A stretch of 56,056 nt of DNA, taken from positions 1 to 56,056 of the forward strand of contig JAFGJK010000129.1 in the NCBI GenBank assembly GCA_016929135.1, written 5' to 3'. The first letter of the stretch is position 1. Each line of letters begins with the position of its first letter. The notes beneath the pieces are model-generated. The model made no database searches. It was not told the origin of the DNA and saw only the letters and a program-made list of their open reading frames with translations. The translations under genes were made by a program, and so were the position numbers. Positions 17,338 to 25,607 of this stretch are shown piece by piece. This DNA is from Spirochaetota bacterium (GTDB lineage: Bacteria; Spirochaetota; UBA4802; UBA5550).

Positions 17338-18267
17338 ATGAGACATTCAAAAGGCATTTCCAGAAGGGTATTCCTGACACAGGCGGGGAGCGCGATGGCG
17401 GGGCTGATGCTGTACGATGTCATCTCCCCCCTTTCACGTCTTTTTGCCACCCAGGGTAACAGGATAGCCGTGGTGCAGGGACGCACTATCGCGAAAGAAA
17501 CGGTTGCCCGCATGGCAGCCGAGGCGTTCAACGCCATGGGGGGGATCGGATCATTCATCCGCAGCGGCATGAACGTAGTGATCAAGCCGAACATCGGCTG
17601 GAACGCCGGCCCCTCCCGGGCGCACAATACGAATCCTGACCTCGTGGAGGCGGTGGCAGGTCTCTGCGTCCAGCGAGGCGCCAGGGTGAAGGTCTTCGAC
17701 CGCCCGTGCGCGCCGGAGCGCATGGCGTACCGTAACAGCGGCATCCAAGCAGCAGCGAGGAATGCCGGTGCGACTGTTGAATTCATGGGGGAGCGCTACA
17801 GGACGGTGAGGGTCCCGAACGGCCTCAACCTGCAGACCCTGCCGGTCTACGAAGATATCCTGGAGGCCGATTTCGTGATCAATATGCCAATTGCGAAGCA
17901 CCACAGCCTGGCACGCCTCACCATGGCGATGAAGAACCTCATGGGGGTGATCGGGGGCGACCGCGGCATCTACCACGGACAGATGGACAAAAACATCGTC
18001 GACTTCGTAAAGGCCATACCGACCCATCTGACGATACTGGATGCCACACGGATACTGATAAACCACGGTCCCGCCAGCGGCACTCCGGCCGATGTCCGCA
18101 CACCGAAGACCTTAGTGATAGGGACGAACCCCGTGACGGTGGACGCCTACGGCGCAACGCTCTTCGGCCTGAGACCGGGACAGCTGCGATACCTCGTGCT
18201 GGCATCGCAGGCGGGCATGGGTGAGATCAATCTCGGCAGGATGAGCATACTCAGGCGCACGGTATGA
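17338..18267 (+). CDS. DUF362-domain protein with Tat-like signal
   Basis: The 309-residue protein starts with a twin-arginine type signal (SRRVFLTQAGSAMAGLML) and continues as a DUF362 domain: VVIKPNIGWNAGP, VKVFDRPC, FVINMPIAKHHSLARLTMAMKNLMG and VTVDAYGATLFG. DUF362 proteins are often fused or adjacent to ferredoxin domains in anaerobes, with unknown reactions. No ferredoxin is fused here; instead the next gene (overlapping ATGA) encodes a membrane ferredoxin. GGAGG seven bases before the ATG at 17338 decides the start over the longer open frame. Confidence 0.85.
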   Translation: MRHSKGISRRVFLTQAGSAMAGLMLYDVISPLSRLFATQGNRIAVVQGRTIAKETVARMAAEAFNAMGGIGSFIRSGMNVVIKPNIGWNAGPSRAHNTNPDLVEAVAGLCVQRGARVKVFDRPCAPERMAYRNSGIQAAARNAGATVEFMGERYRTVRVPNGLNLQTLPVYEDILEADFVINMPIAKHHSLARLTMAMKNLMGVIGGDRGIYHGQMDKNIVDFVKAIPTHLTILDATRILINHGPASGTPADVRTPKTLVIGTNPVTVDAYGATLFGLRPGQLRYLVLASQAGMGEINLGRMSILRRTV

Positions 18268-18380
18268 GTCACCCCCGCTGGGTCCTGTTGAGGAGCGCTC
18301 TGCAGCTCCTCTTCTGGTTCGCCTTCATTTTCATGGTCGTCACCATTCGCTTTCCGATTGATCACGCATGGCCCTACTAG
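18264..18380 (+). pseudogene. 5' segment of the NapH-like gene, ended by an in-frame TAG
   Basis: An ATG at 18264 overlaps the TGA of the DUF362 gene as ATGA and starts MSHPRWVLLRSALQLLFWFA, a typical basic segment plus first membrane helix of NapH-type proteins. After 38 codons there is an in-frame TAG at 18378-18380, and the same frame continues directly into the ferredoxin gene. TAG is a normal stop elsewhere here, so this looks like a nonsense mutation or a read error, not a recoded residue. Confidence 0.65.
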
Positions 18381-18434
18381 GTCATCATCAGGTTCTCGGC
18401 ACACCTGGGTATCGCCGCGTCGCTCAGCGGTGGA

Positions 18435-19868
18435 ATGCCCCTATGGTCATTCATCCCGGGATTGATTCTGCTGCTCATTGTCATCCCCCTGGGCCGTTTC
18501 TTCTGCGGATGGATCTGCCCTATGGGATCCACCATCGATGCCTGCGATAAGATCCTGGCTCGCAACGATCGAGCCCGTAACGACACCAGGGCATCAGCTC
18601 CCCCGCGACGCTATAAATACACCCTTCTTATCGTTTCGCTCCTTGCAGCGACTGCGGGTATTCAAATATCGGGCATACTGGATCCGTTATCCATGGCAAT
18701 GCGGAGCTACATCGTACTCTATTCGTATTTCGACTCGCTGGTGAAGCTGATACTGCGGGGTGCATCGTCACTGCCGGTGATCGGAAGCATCAGCAGCTCC
18801 GCACTGGATCTGCTGAAGGACATGGTGCTGGACCTGAACGACATGGCATTCCGCTGGCACGGTGCCGTGCTCCTGATCTTCGTCACGGTGCTGCTCATGT
18901 CGCTACGCGTCAGAAGATTCTGGTGCAGAAACCTCTGCCCCCTGGGGGCATGCCATTCCATCGCCTCGCGCTTTCCATTGCTCGTAAGAACAGTCAATCC
19001 CGAACGCTGTACTCGATGCCGGGCCTGTGAGCAGCAGTGCAGGATGGGGGCGATTCACGGTGATGGAATGCTCACGTATGAATCGGAGTGCATCCGATGC
19101 ATGGACTGCCTGACCTCGTGCCCTCAGGGCGCGATCAGCTTCAAGTTCTCCCTGCCGTGGAAGGGCACTCGAATGCAACAGGCTGATGCAAGGAAATCAG
19201 TAGGTTTTACCCGCAGGGACCTCCTGGCCTCACTGGCAGTATCCGCGGCGGCGATCCCACTCATCAAGGCGAATGCCGACGCGGCGAACGCATCGACAAG
19301 CCTGATACGCCCCCCCGGTGCCGCGGAGGAGGAACGCTTCCTGAGCCTCTGCATCCGCTGCGGTATGTGTATGAAGGTCTGCCCTACCAACGGGCTGCAA
19401 CCCGCATTGCTTGAATCCGGGGTTGAAGGCATATTCACCCCCCGACTTATTCCACGCATCGGCTGGTGTGAAAAAAACTGCAACCTCTGCTCGCAGGTAT
19501 GCCCCACCGGCGCGATTCGAACGGTGGATCTGGAGGAACGTGAGACCCTTATCATCGGCACCGCCGTAATTCTCAGGGACCTCTGCATCCCCTGGAGCGA
19601 GGACAGGGATTGCATCGTCTGCGAAGAGATGTGTCCCACGGCGACAAAATCTATCCGTTTCACCGAAAAGATGATCACCAGGAACGACGGATCCAGAGGA
19701 ATCGTGAAGCTCCCCTATGTTCTGGAGGATATATGCATCGGCTGCGGTATCTGCGAGAATAAATGCCCGGTACGAGGAAGCGGCGCAATAAAGGTCAGAC
19801 GGTGGAAGAGGGGGCGGAGCGGTAATACGGACAAGGTGTCTACTCCTCGACCCCCCATTTCATCCTGA
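18435..19868 (+). CDS. NapH/NapG-like fused membrane and periplasmic ferredoxin (5' end interrupted)
   Basis: The open frame after the TAG encodes a 477-residue protein. It has membrane helices around the motifs GRFFCGWICPMGS and RFWCRNLCPLGACH, ferredoxin clusters CTRCRACEQQC and CIRCMDCLTSCP, then a second part starting with a Tat-like stretch (TRRDLLASLAVSAA) and four more cysteine clusters (CIRCGMCMKVCP, CNLCSQVCP, CIVCEEMCP, CIGCGICENKCP). This is a NapH-type quinol-oxidising module joined to a NapG-type ferredoxin. Residues 1-57 of the full frame (18264-18434) carry the first helix and the amber codon. The ATG at 18435 is only the first available downstream start. The 3' end overlaps convergent msrA by 29 bases. 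Confidence 0.82.
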   Translation: MPLWSFIPGLILLLIVIPLGRFFCGWICPMGSTIDACDKILARNDRARNDTRASAPPRRYKYTLLIVSLLAATAGIQISGILDPLSMAMRSYIVLYSYFDSLVKLILRGASSLPVIGSISSSALDLLKDMVLDLNDMAFRWHGAVLLIFVTVLLMSLRVRRFWCRNLCPLGACHSIASRFPLLVRTVNPERCTRCRACEQQCRMGAIHGDGMLTYESECIRCMDCLTSCPQGAISFKFSLPWKGTRMQQADARKSVGFTRRDLLASLAVSAAAIPLIKANADAANASTSLIRPPGAAEEERFLSLCIRCGMCMKVCPTNGLQPALLESGVEGIFTPRLIPRIGWCEKNCNLCSQVCPTGAIRTVDLEERETLIIGTAVILRDLCIPWSEDRDCIVCEEMCPTATKSIRFTEKMITRNDGSRGIVKLPYVLEDICIGCGICENKCPVRGSGAIKVRRWKRGRSGNTDKVSTPRPPISS

Positions 19869-20460
19869 GGAATCCCTCACGCCCCGATCCCTTTCTATAC
19901 ATCGTGTAGCGCATGGGATTTTTACGGTAAAAGCCGTGGTGGTATTCCTCTGCAGGGTAGAATTTCGATGCCTTTAGAATGAGGGTCGCTACCGGTGCCT
20001 TAAACCTTCCCGATTGTTCAAGCTCCCCCTTTGATTCCTCGGCCGTGATCCTCTGTTCTTCGGAATGATAGAATATCGCGGTCCTGTATTGGGGACCAAT
20101 ATCGGCAAACTGCCCGTTGAGATCGGATGGATTGATCTGTCTCCAGAATACATCAAGGATCTTCCGGTAAGATATGACCCTCGGATCATAGGTGATCTCA
20201 ACCGCTTCAAAATGCCCGGTGGTTCCGGTACATACCTGCTCATAGGTCGGATCTTTAACCGTTCCCCCGGTATAGCCTGGTATGACCTTGTGTACCCCGA
20301 CCAATTTCGTAAACGGCGACTCCATACACCAGAAGCATCCACCGGCTAGTGTCGCTTTTACATAATTGTGTTCCGCATCCATGTTTCCTTCCTCTATACC
20401 ATTGCAACTACCACTTAGTAGACTTAGTATGATTACTATATGGCGCAGCTGAATTTTCAT
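19840..20460 (-). CDS. msrA: Peptide methionine sulfoxide reductase MsrA, probably exported
   Basis: The 206-residue protein carries the MsrA core: GGCFWCMESPF with catalytic Cys42, the GYTGGTVKDPTYEQVCTGTTGHFEAVEI block and EYHHGFYRKNP near the end. It repairs the S-epimer of methionine sulfoxide in proteins. Unusually for the classic enzyme, an N-terminal hydrophobic segment ending in a cysteine (IILSLLSGSC) suggests periplasmic or lipid-anchored location. A 16-bp palindrome lies 13 bases upstream of the start. It is divergent from the AT-rich ribbon-helix-helix gene. Confidence 0.95.
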   Translation of the reverse strand: MKIQLRHIVIILSLLSGSCNGIEEGNMDAEHNYVKATLAGGCFWCMESPFTKLVGVHKVIPGYTGGTVKDPTYEQVCTGTTGHFEAVEITYDPRVISYRKILDVFWRQINPSDLNGQFADIGPQYRTAIFYHSEEQRITAEESKGELEQSGRFKAPVATLILKASKFYPAEEYHHGFYRKNPMRYTMYRKGSGREGFLRMKWGVEE

Positions 20461-20473
20461 GAAATATTAGTCC

Positions 20474-20489
20474 ATTAGAATATTCTAAT
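20474..20489. promoter_or_regulatory. 16-bp palindromic operator-like site upstream of msrA
   Basis: ATTAGAATATTCTAAT is a perfect palindrome. Its half-site (ATTAGAAT) is the same as in the 30-bp palindrome at 1309-1338, but the centre is four bases shorter. It lies in the msrA upstream region within AT-rich sequence that could hold the promoter. A TetR-family regulator is a candidate binder. Confidence 0.55.
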
Positions 20490-20611
20490 ATAATATATTT
20501 CCTATAAATCATCAATAAATAATACGATAACAATCTTTTTCCGTATCGCCTTAACAATCAACATATAATAATCGTTAATACAATATACATGATTATCAAT
20601 TGAAGTAATAA

Positions 20612-21070
20612 ATGATTATTGATACGACAATAAACATGAGTAAATCTACTCTGCTGAAGCTTGATTCTTTAGCACAAGAACGAGGGAACTCACGATCGGT
20701 AATAATAACAGCTTTATTGAAATGTGCCATGAAAGATACTAACAAATTTACTCAATACAACCGGAGAATTCAATATCAAAAAAGACGAGATAAAAATGAA
20801 TGGGTACAGATCCATGTATATATACATACAAGGGAGTACGAATATTTTTTAGATATGCGTAGACTCTTCAAGCGCTCTGTATCTCTTATGATATCCATAG
20901 CTATTGATGTATATTCAAATGAGATACTAAAAAGAGATCCCGATAACAATCTATTTAAGCATCACATAATTATCCAGGAACAGATTGATGGAGTAATATA
21001 TTGGAGAATCTATTGGGGATTCCCACGTGAAAGGACACATTTATTTCCCCAGATAAAATTAATGCATTGA
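20612..21070 (+). CDS. Uncharacterised protein with two ribbon-helix-helix-like modules (paralogue 1)
   Basis: The 152-residue basic protein is encoded by markedly AT-rich DNA, unlike its neighbours. Residues 3-40 (TTINMSKSTLLKLDSLAQER and following helix) look like a ribbon-helix-helix DNA-binding module: one strand plus two helices. Residues about 65-102 (WVQIHVYIHTREYEYFLDMR, then KRSVSLMISIAIDVY) repeat that pattern. The end contains the motif IDGVIYWRIYW. A paralogue lies at 51155-51619 with the same order of conserved blocks (YQK, EYEYF, DMR, KRSVS, WRIYW). An ATCGTTAATA element precedes both genes by about 40 bases. A DNA-binding regulator is inferred; the family is not one I can name. 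Confidence 0.75.
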   Translation: MIIDTTINMSKSTLLKLDSLAQERGNSRSVIITALLKCAMKDTNKFTQYNRRIQYQKRRDKNEWVQIHVYIHTREYEYFLDMRRLFKRSVSLMISIAIDVYSNEILKRDPDNNLFKHHIIIQEQIDGVIYWRIYWGFPRERTHLFPQIKLMH

Positions 21071-21117
21071 TCTCAAAACCAAATAAATATTACAGTCACA
21101 TTTGTTGGGAAATAATT

Positions 21118-21735
21118 ATGCCACAGCCGAGTACATTCAAGCGATTGAAAGAACAGGAAAAAGACCTGCGAAAGACCATAATAATTGAGGCCGCAGAAAA
21201 GTTATTTGCTTCAAAGCCCTTCGATAAAGTGAGCATGCGCGAGATCGCCAAAGAAGCCGGTATATCCCCCGCGTCCATATACCGCCATTTCCCCGACCAG
21301 CAATCCCTGTTTATCGAAGCCTTTTCACGGGGGACCAGGGAGATAAAAGATGATTTTGATACAATGATTTTCCATGGAGATTCCGCCAATATCGATGAAG
21401 TCGTTGACCGTTTTATTGAATATTTTACCATTAACGACCAGTACTTCAGGATGATGATCAATTTCTTCCTTCTCGGGCCGGTCGATCAGGAGATGTTCGA
21501 ACGCCTCACCAATATTGAGCGGGCAATGCTTGACCAGTTCGATATCCTCTTTAAAAGGATGGGAGCCAAGAAAGATATCCGATTCCTCTCACAGACACTC
21601 TTTGCCACCCTTACCGGAATCGTGGCAATATTCAGATCGACACCAGATAAAAGCAGTGAGGAGATACTCTATCACAGGAAAAGAATTGCGAAGGTAATGG
21701 CACAGCTTTTCCGAAAGGGAATAGCACGCGAGTAA
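21118..21735 (+). CDS. TetR/AcrR-family transcriptional regulator
   Basis: The 205-residue protein has an N-terminal TetR helix-turn-helix (about residues 18-65, ending VSMREIAKEAGISPASIYRHF) and a helical C-terminal domain. The ATG at 21118 is chosen; the open frame to 21067 would start at TTG and overlap the previous gene. It is 25 bases upstream of ptsP and the two may share a transcript. It is GC-poorer than most of the window. The palindrome at 20474-20489 could be its operator, but this is only positional. Confidence 0.88.
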   Translation: MPQPSTFKRLKEQEKDLRKTIIIEAAEKLFASKPFDKVSMREIAKEAGISPASIYRHFPDQQSLFIEAFSRGTREIKDDFDTMIFHGDSANIDEVVDRFIEYFTINDQYFRMMINFFLLGPVDQEMFERLTNIERAMLDQFDILFKRMGAKKDIRFLSQTLFATLTGIVAIFRSTPDKSSEEILYHRKRIAKVMAQLFRKGIARE

Positions 21736-21760
21736 GACTGCTGATTAGGGTTACACCTGG

Positions 21761-24022
21761 ATGAGAATGGAAACCGACCATATACAGATGCTTCTTGATA
21801 TCGGAGAGCTGAATAACCTGTTCACCGGCAGCATCAGCATTGAGGCATTTTTACAGAAGATCGTCGAGCTTGTCGCCTCTCACATGAAAGCTCAGGCCTG
21901 TTCGATCTACCTCTATGATGAATCAACGGATGAACTGGTACTGAAATCAGCTGTAGGGCTGGACCCGGGGGCCATTGATAGTATCAAGATTAAGCTCGGT
22001 GAGGGACTCATGGGACATGCCCTGCAAGAGATGCGGGCAGTCTGCGAAAACACGGGGGAGGGTAACTCCATCTCTAAATTTTATCCCGAAGCCGGCGAAG
22101 AGCTCTATAACTGCTATCTTGCCATCCCTATCGCACGAGGGAGCACAAAGATCGGTGTCATGGCGGTTCAGCGAGGCGGCGATAACTATTTCGGCGAGCG
22201 CGATGTCATGGCCCTCAGGGCAACCACCTCTCAGCTGGCACCAATGATTGAAAATGTAAAACTCCTCATGCTCAGGCAGGAAGGGGAGGATAAAAAATCG
22301 CGGCAAATATCATTCGAAGATCTTCGGTTTGTAAAAGGGAAACCGGCCTCATCTGGCTATGCCTATGAACCCTCAGTGGTGCTTCAGAGGGATCCCATGC
22401 ATATTTATTTGGCCTCAAAGAATCCCGAGCAGATCTTTACGATCGATGATTTTCAGTTGTCCCTTCAGAAGACCGAATCCGATCTGGAAAGACTCCAGGC
22501 ACAGGTGGAGCTTGCACTTTCTGATGCGGCATCTCTTATTTTTGCATCTCATCTGCTTATATTAAAAGACCGCGGCTTCACCGGAAAAATCCGCTTACTG
22601 ATATCGGAGGGGATGAATCCTCCCCAGGCGGTCATGGAGGTATACAGGGGCTATCGAGAAATTTTCCAGGGCAGTGAAAACCCTCTGATTCGCGAAAAAG
22701 TTCAGGACATCGAAGACCTCTGCAGAAGGATCATCGACAACATGTACCGAGAGCCGGACGATGAAAGCGTGTATCAAGGGAAAATTGTGATCGCACGCGA
22801 ACTCTATCCCTCGGACCTCCTAATGCTATCGGTACAGGGGATATCCGGTGTGGTGCTCACCAGCGGCGGTGTGACCTCACACGTGGGGATACTGGCCAGG
22901 TCCCTTCATATACCGGCTGTCATTGTGGATAAAGCTGAACTCCTCGAGATTCCTGAAGGAACGAAGGTGCTCATAGACGCCGATCTCGGGAATGTGTATA
23001 TAAATCCATCTCCGGAAATCACAGGGAAGTTCCATGAGCGAGAACGCGCGAAAGACGATCTCCTGGAAATGACAGACCTGCTTCGGAGGCCCACTGTCAC
23101 GAAAGACGGAGTAACAATCAGGCTCAAACTGAACGTCAACCTCCTCTCAGACGTGAGCGATGAGGTGATTCCGGCCATCACCGAAGTCGGACTCTACAGG
23201 ACGGAATTCCCGTTCCTCATCCGGAACGGATTCCCCTCTGAAGAGGAGCAGTACATTGTCTACCGTAAGCTCGTTGACATGATGCAAGGGAAGGCAGTGA
23301 CCTTCAGGACGCTCGACATCGGCGGTGACAAGATCCTCTCCTATTACCAGTTCGACAGGGAGGACAACCCCTTTCTCGGCATGCGGTCCATCCGGTTCTC
23401 TCTCTTCCACGAGGATATTTTCGCACAGCAGGTCCGGGCGATACTCCGCGCCGGCGCGGGTGCCCCCATGAAGATCATGTTTCCCATGATCTCTTCAATC
23501 GATGAGTTTCTGAAATCCCGTGACATGGTCTACCGATGCATAAAGGAGCTGGCCGGGCAGAATATCCCCTTCAACGACTCACCGGAAATCGGACTCATGA
23601 TAGAGATACCCTCCATGGTGAACCTCATCGACGACATAGCGGCCGAGGCCGATTTCTTCTCGATTGGAACCAACGACCTGATCCAATACACCCTGGCGGT
23701 GGACAGAACCAATGAGCGCGTTGCCCATCTATTTCTCCCCCATCATCCCGCGGTGCTCCGGTCCCTGAAGATGATCGCCGATGCGGCCAACTCGGCCGGT
23801 ATACACGCCACCATCTGCGGCGACATGGCGAACAGTGAACGATACGTCCCCTTCCTGCTGGGTTGCGGTTTTCGCGATCTGAGTGTGGATGCGATCTATC
23901 TGTCCAGGATAAAACGCGTCATCACGGAAACCTCCATCGCCCAGGCAGAGGAGATCGCAGCGAACATGCTGGCAACAAAAACCGTGGAAGAGATCACGGC
24001 AATCATCGGTAATAGAATCTGA
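21761..24022 (+). CDS. ptsP: Phosphoenolpyruvate-protein phosphotransferase with GAF domain (EI-Ntr)
   Basis: The 753-residue protein has a GAF domain (about residues 5-165), a PEP-utilising N-terminal helical domain (about 185-330), the phosphohistidine domain with GGVTSHVGILAR (His374), and the C-terminal PEP-binding barrel with GLYRTEFPFL, GGDKILSYY and ICGDMA. It autophosphorylates on His from PEP and passes the phosphate to NPr/HPr. The GAF domain marks the nitrogen-regulatory EI-Ntr type and not a sugar-transport EI. No partner genes (ptsO, ptsN) are in the window. It follows a TetR gene by 25 bases. A second ATG at residue 3 is an alternative start. Confidence 0.93.
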   Translation: MRMETDHIQMLLDIGELNNLFTGSISIEAFLQKIVELVASHMKAQACSIYLYDESTDELVLKSAVGLDPGAIDSIKIKLGEGLMGHALQEMRAVCENTGEGNSISKFYPEAGEELYNCYLAIPIARGSTKIGVMAVQRGGDNYFGERDVMALRATTSQLAPMIENVKLLMLRQEGEDKKSRQISFEDLRFVKGKPASSGYAYEPSVVLQRDPMHIYLASKNPEQIFTIDDFQLSLQKTESDLERLQAQVELALSDAASLIFASHLLILKDRGFTGKIRLLISEGMNPPQAVMEVYRGYREIFQGSENPLIREKVQDIEDLCRRIIDNMYREPDDESVYQGKIVIARELYPSDLLMLSVQGISGVVLTSGGVTSHVGILARSLHIPAVIVDKAELLEIPEGTKVLIDADLGNVYINPSPEITGKFHERERAKDDLLEMTDLLRRPTVTKDGVTIRLKLNVNLLSDVSDEVIPAITEVGLYRTEFPFLIRNGFPSEEEQYIVYRKLVDMMQGKAVTFRTLDIGGDKILSYYQFDREDNPFLGMRSIRFSLFHEDIFAQQVRAILRAGAGAPMKIMFPMISSIDEFLKSRDMVYRCIKELAGQNIPFNDSPEIGLMIEIPSMVNLIDDIAAEADFFSIGTNDLIQYTLAVDRTNERVAHLFLPHHPAVLRSLKMIADAANSAGIHATICGDMANSERYVPFLLGCGFRDLSVDAIYLSRIKRVITETSIAQAEEIAANMLATKTVEEITAIIGNRI

Positions 24023-24100
24023 GATCATCCCGCCTTTTGCCGTGCACCATATGCGAGCAAAAACTACCGTATCTGCTACATAATTTTTTCTATATTAATA

Positions 24101-24146
24101 TTGACAAAATGTAAACATAATTTTCATATGTAAACAGTGTTCACAT
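24101..24146 (+). promoter_or_regulatory. Promoter and palindromic operator upstream of the acyl-CoA synthetase genes
   Basis: A perfect -35 box TTGACA lies at 24101-24106. The word ATGTAAACA occurs at 24109-24117 and 24128-24136, and the second copy forms an imperfect inverted repeat (24128-24146) with TGTTCACAT, one mismatch per arm. The -10 box is unclear. The layout suggests a repressor site across the promoter of the gene starting at 24180. Confidence 0.55.
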
Positions 24147-24179
24147 GCAATGCCGTCATCACACCCCGAGAGGAATGCC

Positions 24180-25607
24180 ATGGATAAATTCTTCAATCCC
24201 GAATCGATCGCCGTTGTAGGGGCCTCCAATACCCCCTTCAACCTTGCCGCAACAATCTGCGGCATCACGACCTACATGAAATACAGCGGGAATGTCTATG
24301 CCGTCAACAGAAAGGGGGAGGCGGTTCATGGATGTCCCGGGTACACAACGGTTATGGATATTCCGGGCAATGTAGACCTCGCCGTAATCCTCATCTCGGC
24401 GAAACAGGTCCCCACGGTGGTTCGCCAGTGTGGCGAAAAGGGAATCAAACATCTGATCATAGAAAGCGCGGGATTCTCGGAGGGGGGGCCCGACGGCCAG
24501 TCTATGCAGGAGGAGATAAACGGCTACATCTCCCGGTACGGGATGAGGCTCATGGGGCCCAACTGCCTGGGCATACTGAATACCCACAACCGATTCTGCT
24601 GCTTCTACGGCATCATCCCCGGCAAATATGATACGGGATTCGCCACCACCGGATCGATCTCTTACATCATACAGAGCGGCGGCATCGGCGCATTGATCCT
24701 CGATTCGTTTCAGAAGGACATGGTGACGGTCAGCAAGATGGCCAGCATCGGCAATAAATCGGACATCGATGAATCCGATATCATAGACTACTACAACGGC
24801 GATGCATCCACCGAGGTCATCGGCATGTACCTGGAGAACGTGCAGAACGGCCGCAAGCTGATGAATACCGCCATGAAGGTGAAAAAGCCGCTCCTTGCCT
24901 TCAAGGTGGGGCGCACCAGCGAGGGTTCGCAGGCCGCGGCATCCCACACCGCCGGAATGGCAAATAACGACGCGGTCTTCGAATGCGCATGCCGTCAGTC
25001 CGGCATCATTCGCCTGAAATCAATCTCGGAGCTCCACTCCCTGCCGAAGATATTCGCCTCAATGCCCCTTCTCCGCGGAAGACGCATCGCAGTGATGACC
25101 AATTCCGGCGCCTTCGGGGGGATCGCGGCGGACCTCATCGTCGAATCAGGTATGGAGATGACGCGGCTCTCGCCGGAAACCCAGGCGAAGCTGGACAAGA
25201 CCGGCCAGCTGTTCAACGTGAAAAACCCGGTTGACCTCGGGCCGGCCATGGCAAAACAGACATTCCTGGACATCTTCGATATCCTCCTCTCTGCGGAGGA
25301 GGTGGACGGTCTCCTGCCGGTGCCGAACGTATGGCAGGATGTGGTGATCGAGGCGATTCTTGACCTGGTGGAGATGTGCAGGAAATACGGAAAACCGGCG
25401 GCGATTTACGTCCCGAATGCGATTGACAGGATACTGCAGATCAGGGAAAAGTACCGGATACCCCTCTTCGAATCTCTCGAAGAGGCGACGAGGGCTTTGG
25501 CGGTGTCGTACCAGCAGTTCAGATTTCTGAAGAAAAAGGAGCGTTTCCATGAAAGAAATATTAGAAAAGGCGATTTCGAAAAAACAGAAAGCCCTGTCGG
25601 AGTATGA
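24180..25607 (+). CDS. ADP-forming acyl-CoA synthetase, CoA-binding (alpha) subunit
   Basis: The 475-residue protein begins with a CoA-binding Rossmann domain (ESIAVVGASNTPFNLAATIC), followed by succinyl-CoA-ligase-like domains with the phosphohistidine loop region around ASHTAGMANNDAVFECACRQ and TNSGAFGGIAAD. Together with the ATP-grasp protein of the next gene (overlap 59 bases) it forms a split NDP-forming acyl-CoA synthetase, which converts acyl-CoA and ADP to acid and ATP, a fermentative energy-conserving step. The ATG at 24180 follows AGAGG. The acyl group is unknown; a promoter/operator region lies just upstream. Confidence 0.9.
   Translation: MDKFFNPESIAVVGASNTPFNLAATICGITTYMKYSGNVYAVNRKGEAVHGCPGYTTVMDIPGNVDLAVILISAKQVPTVVRQCGEKGIKHLIIESAGFSEGGPDGQSMQEEINGYISRYGMRLMGPNCLGILNTHNRFCCFYGIIPGKYDTGFATTGSISYIIQSGGIGALILDSFQKDMVTVSKMASIGNKSDIDESDIIDYYNGDASTEVIGMYLENVQNGRKLMNTAMKVKKPLLAFKVGRTSEGSQAAASHTAGMANNDAVFECACRQSGIIRLKSISELHSLPKIFASMPLLRGRRIAVMTNSGAFGGIAADLIVESGMEMTRLSPETQAKLDKTGQLFNVKNPVDLGPAMAKQTFLDIFDILLSAEEVDGLLPVPNVWQDVVIEAILDLVEMCRKYGKPAAIYVPNAIDRILQIREKYRIPLFESLEEATRALAVSYQQFRFLKKKERFHERNIRKGDFEKTESPVGV

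Noticed and set aside
18378..18380. TAG as a pyrrolysine codon
   Set aside because: TAG ends several other genes here (GntR, TusA, DsrM), no pyrrolysine genes are visible, and nothing in this protein family is known to need that residue.
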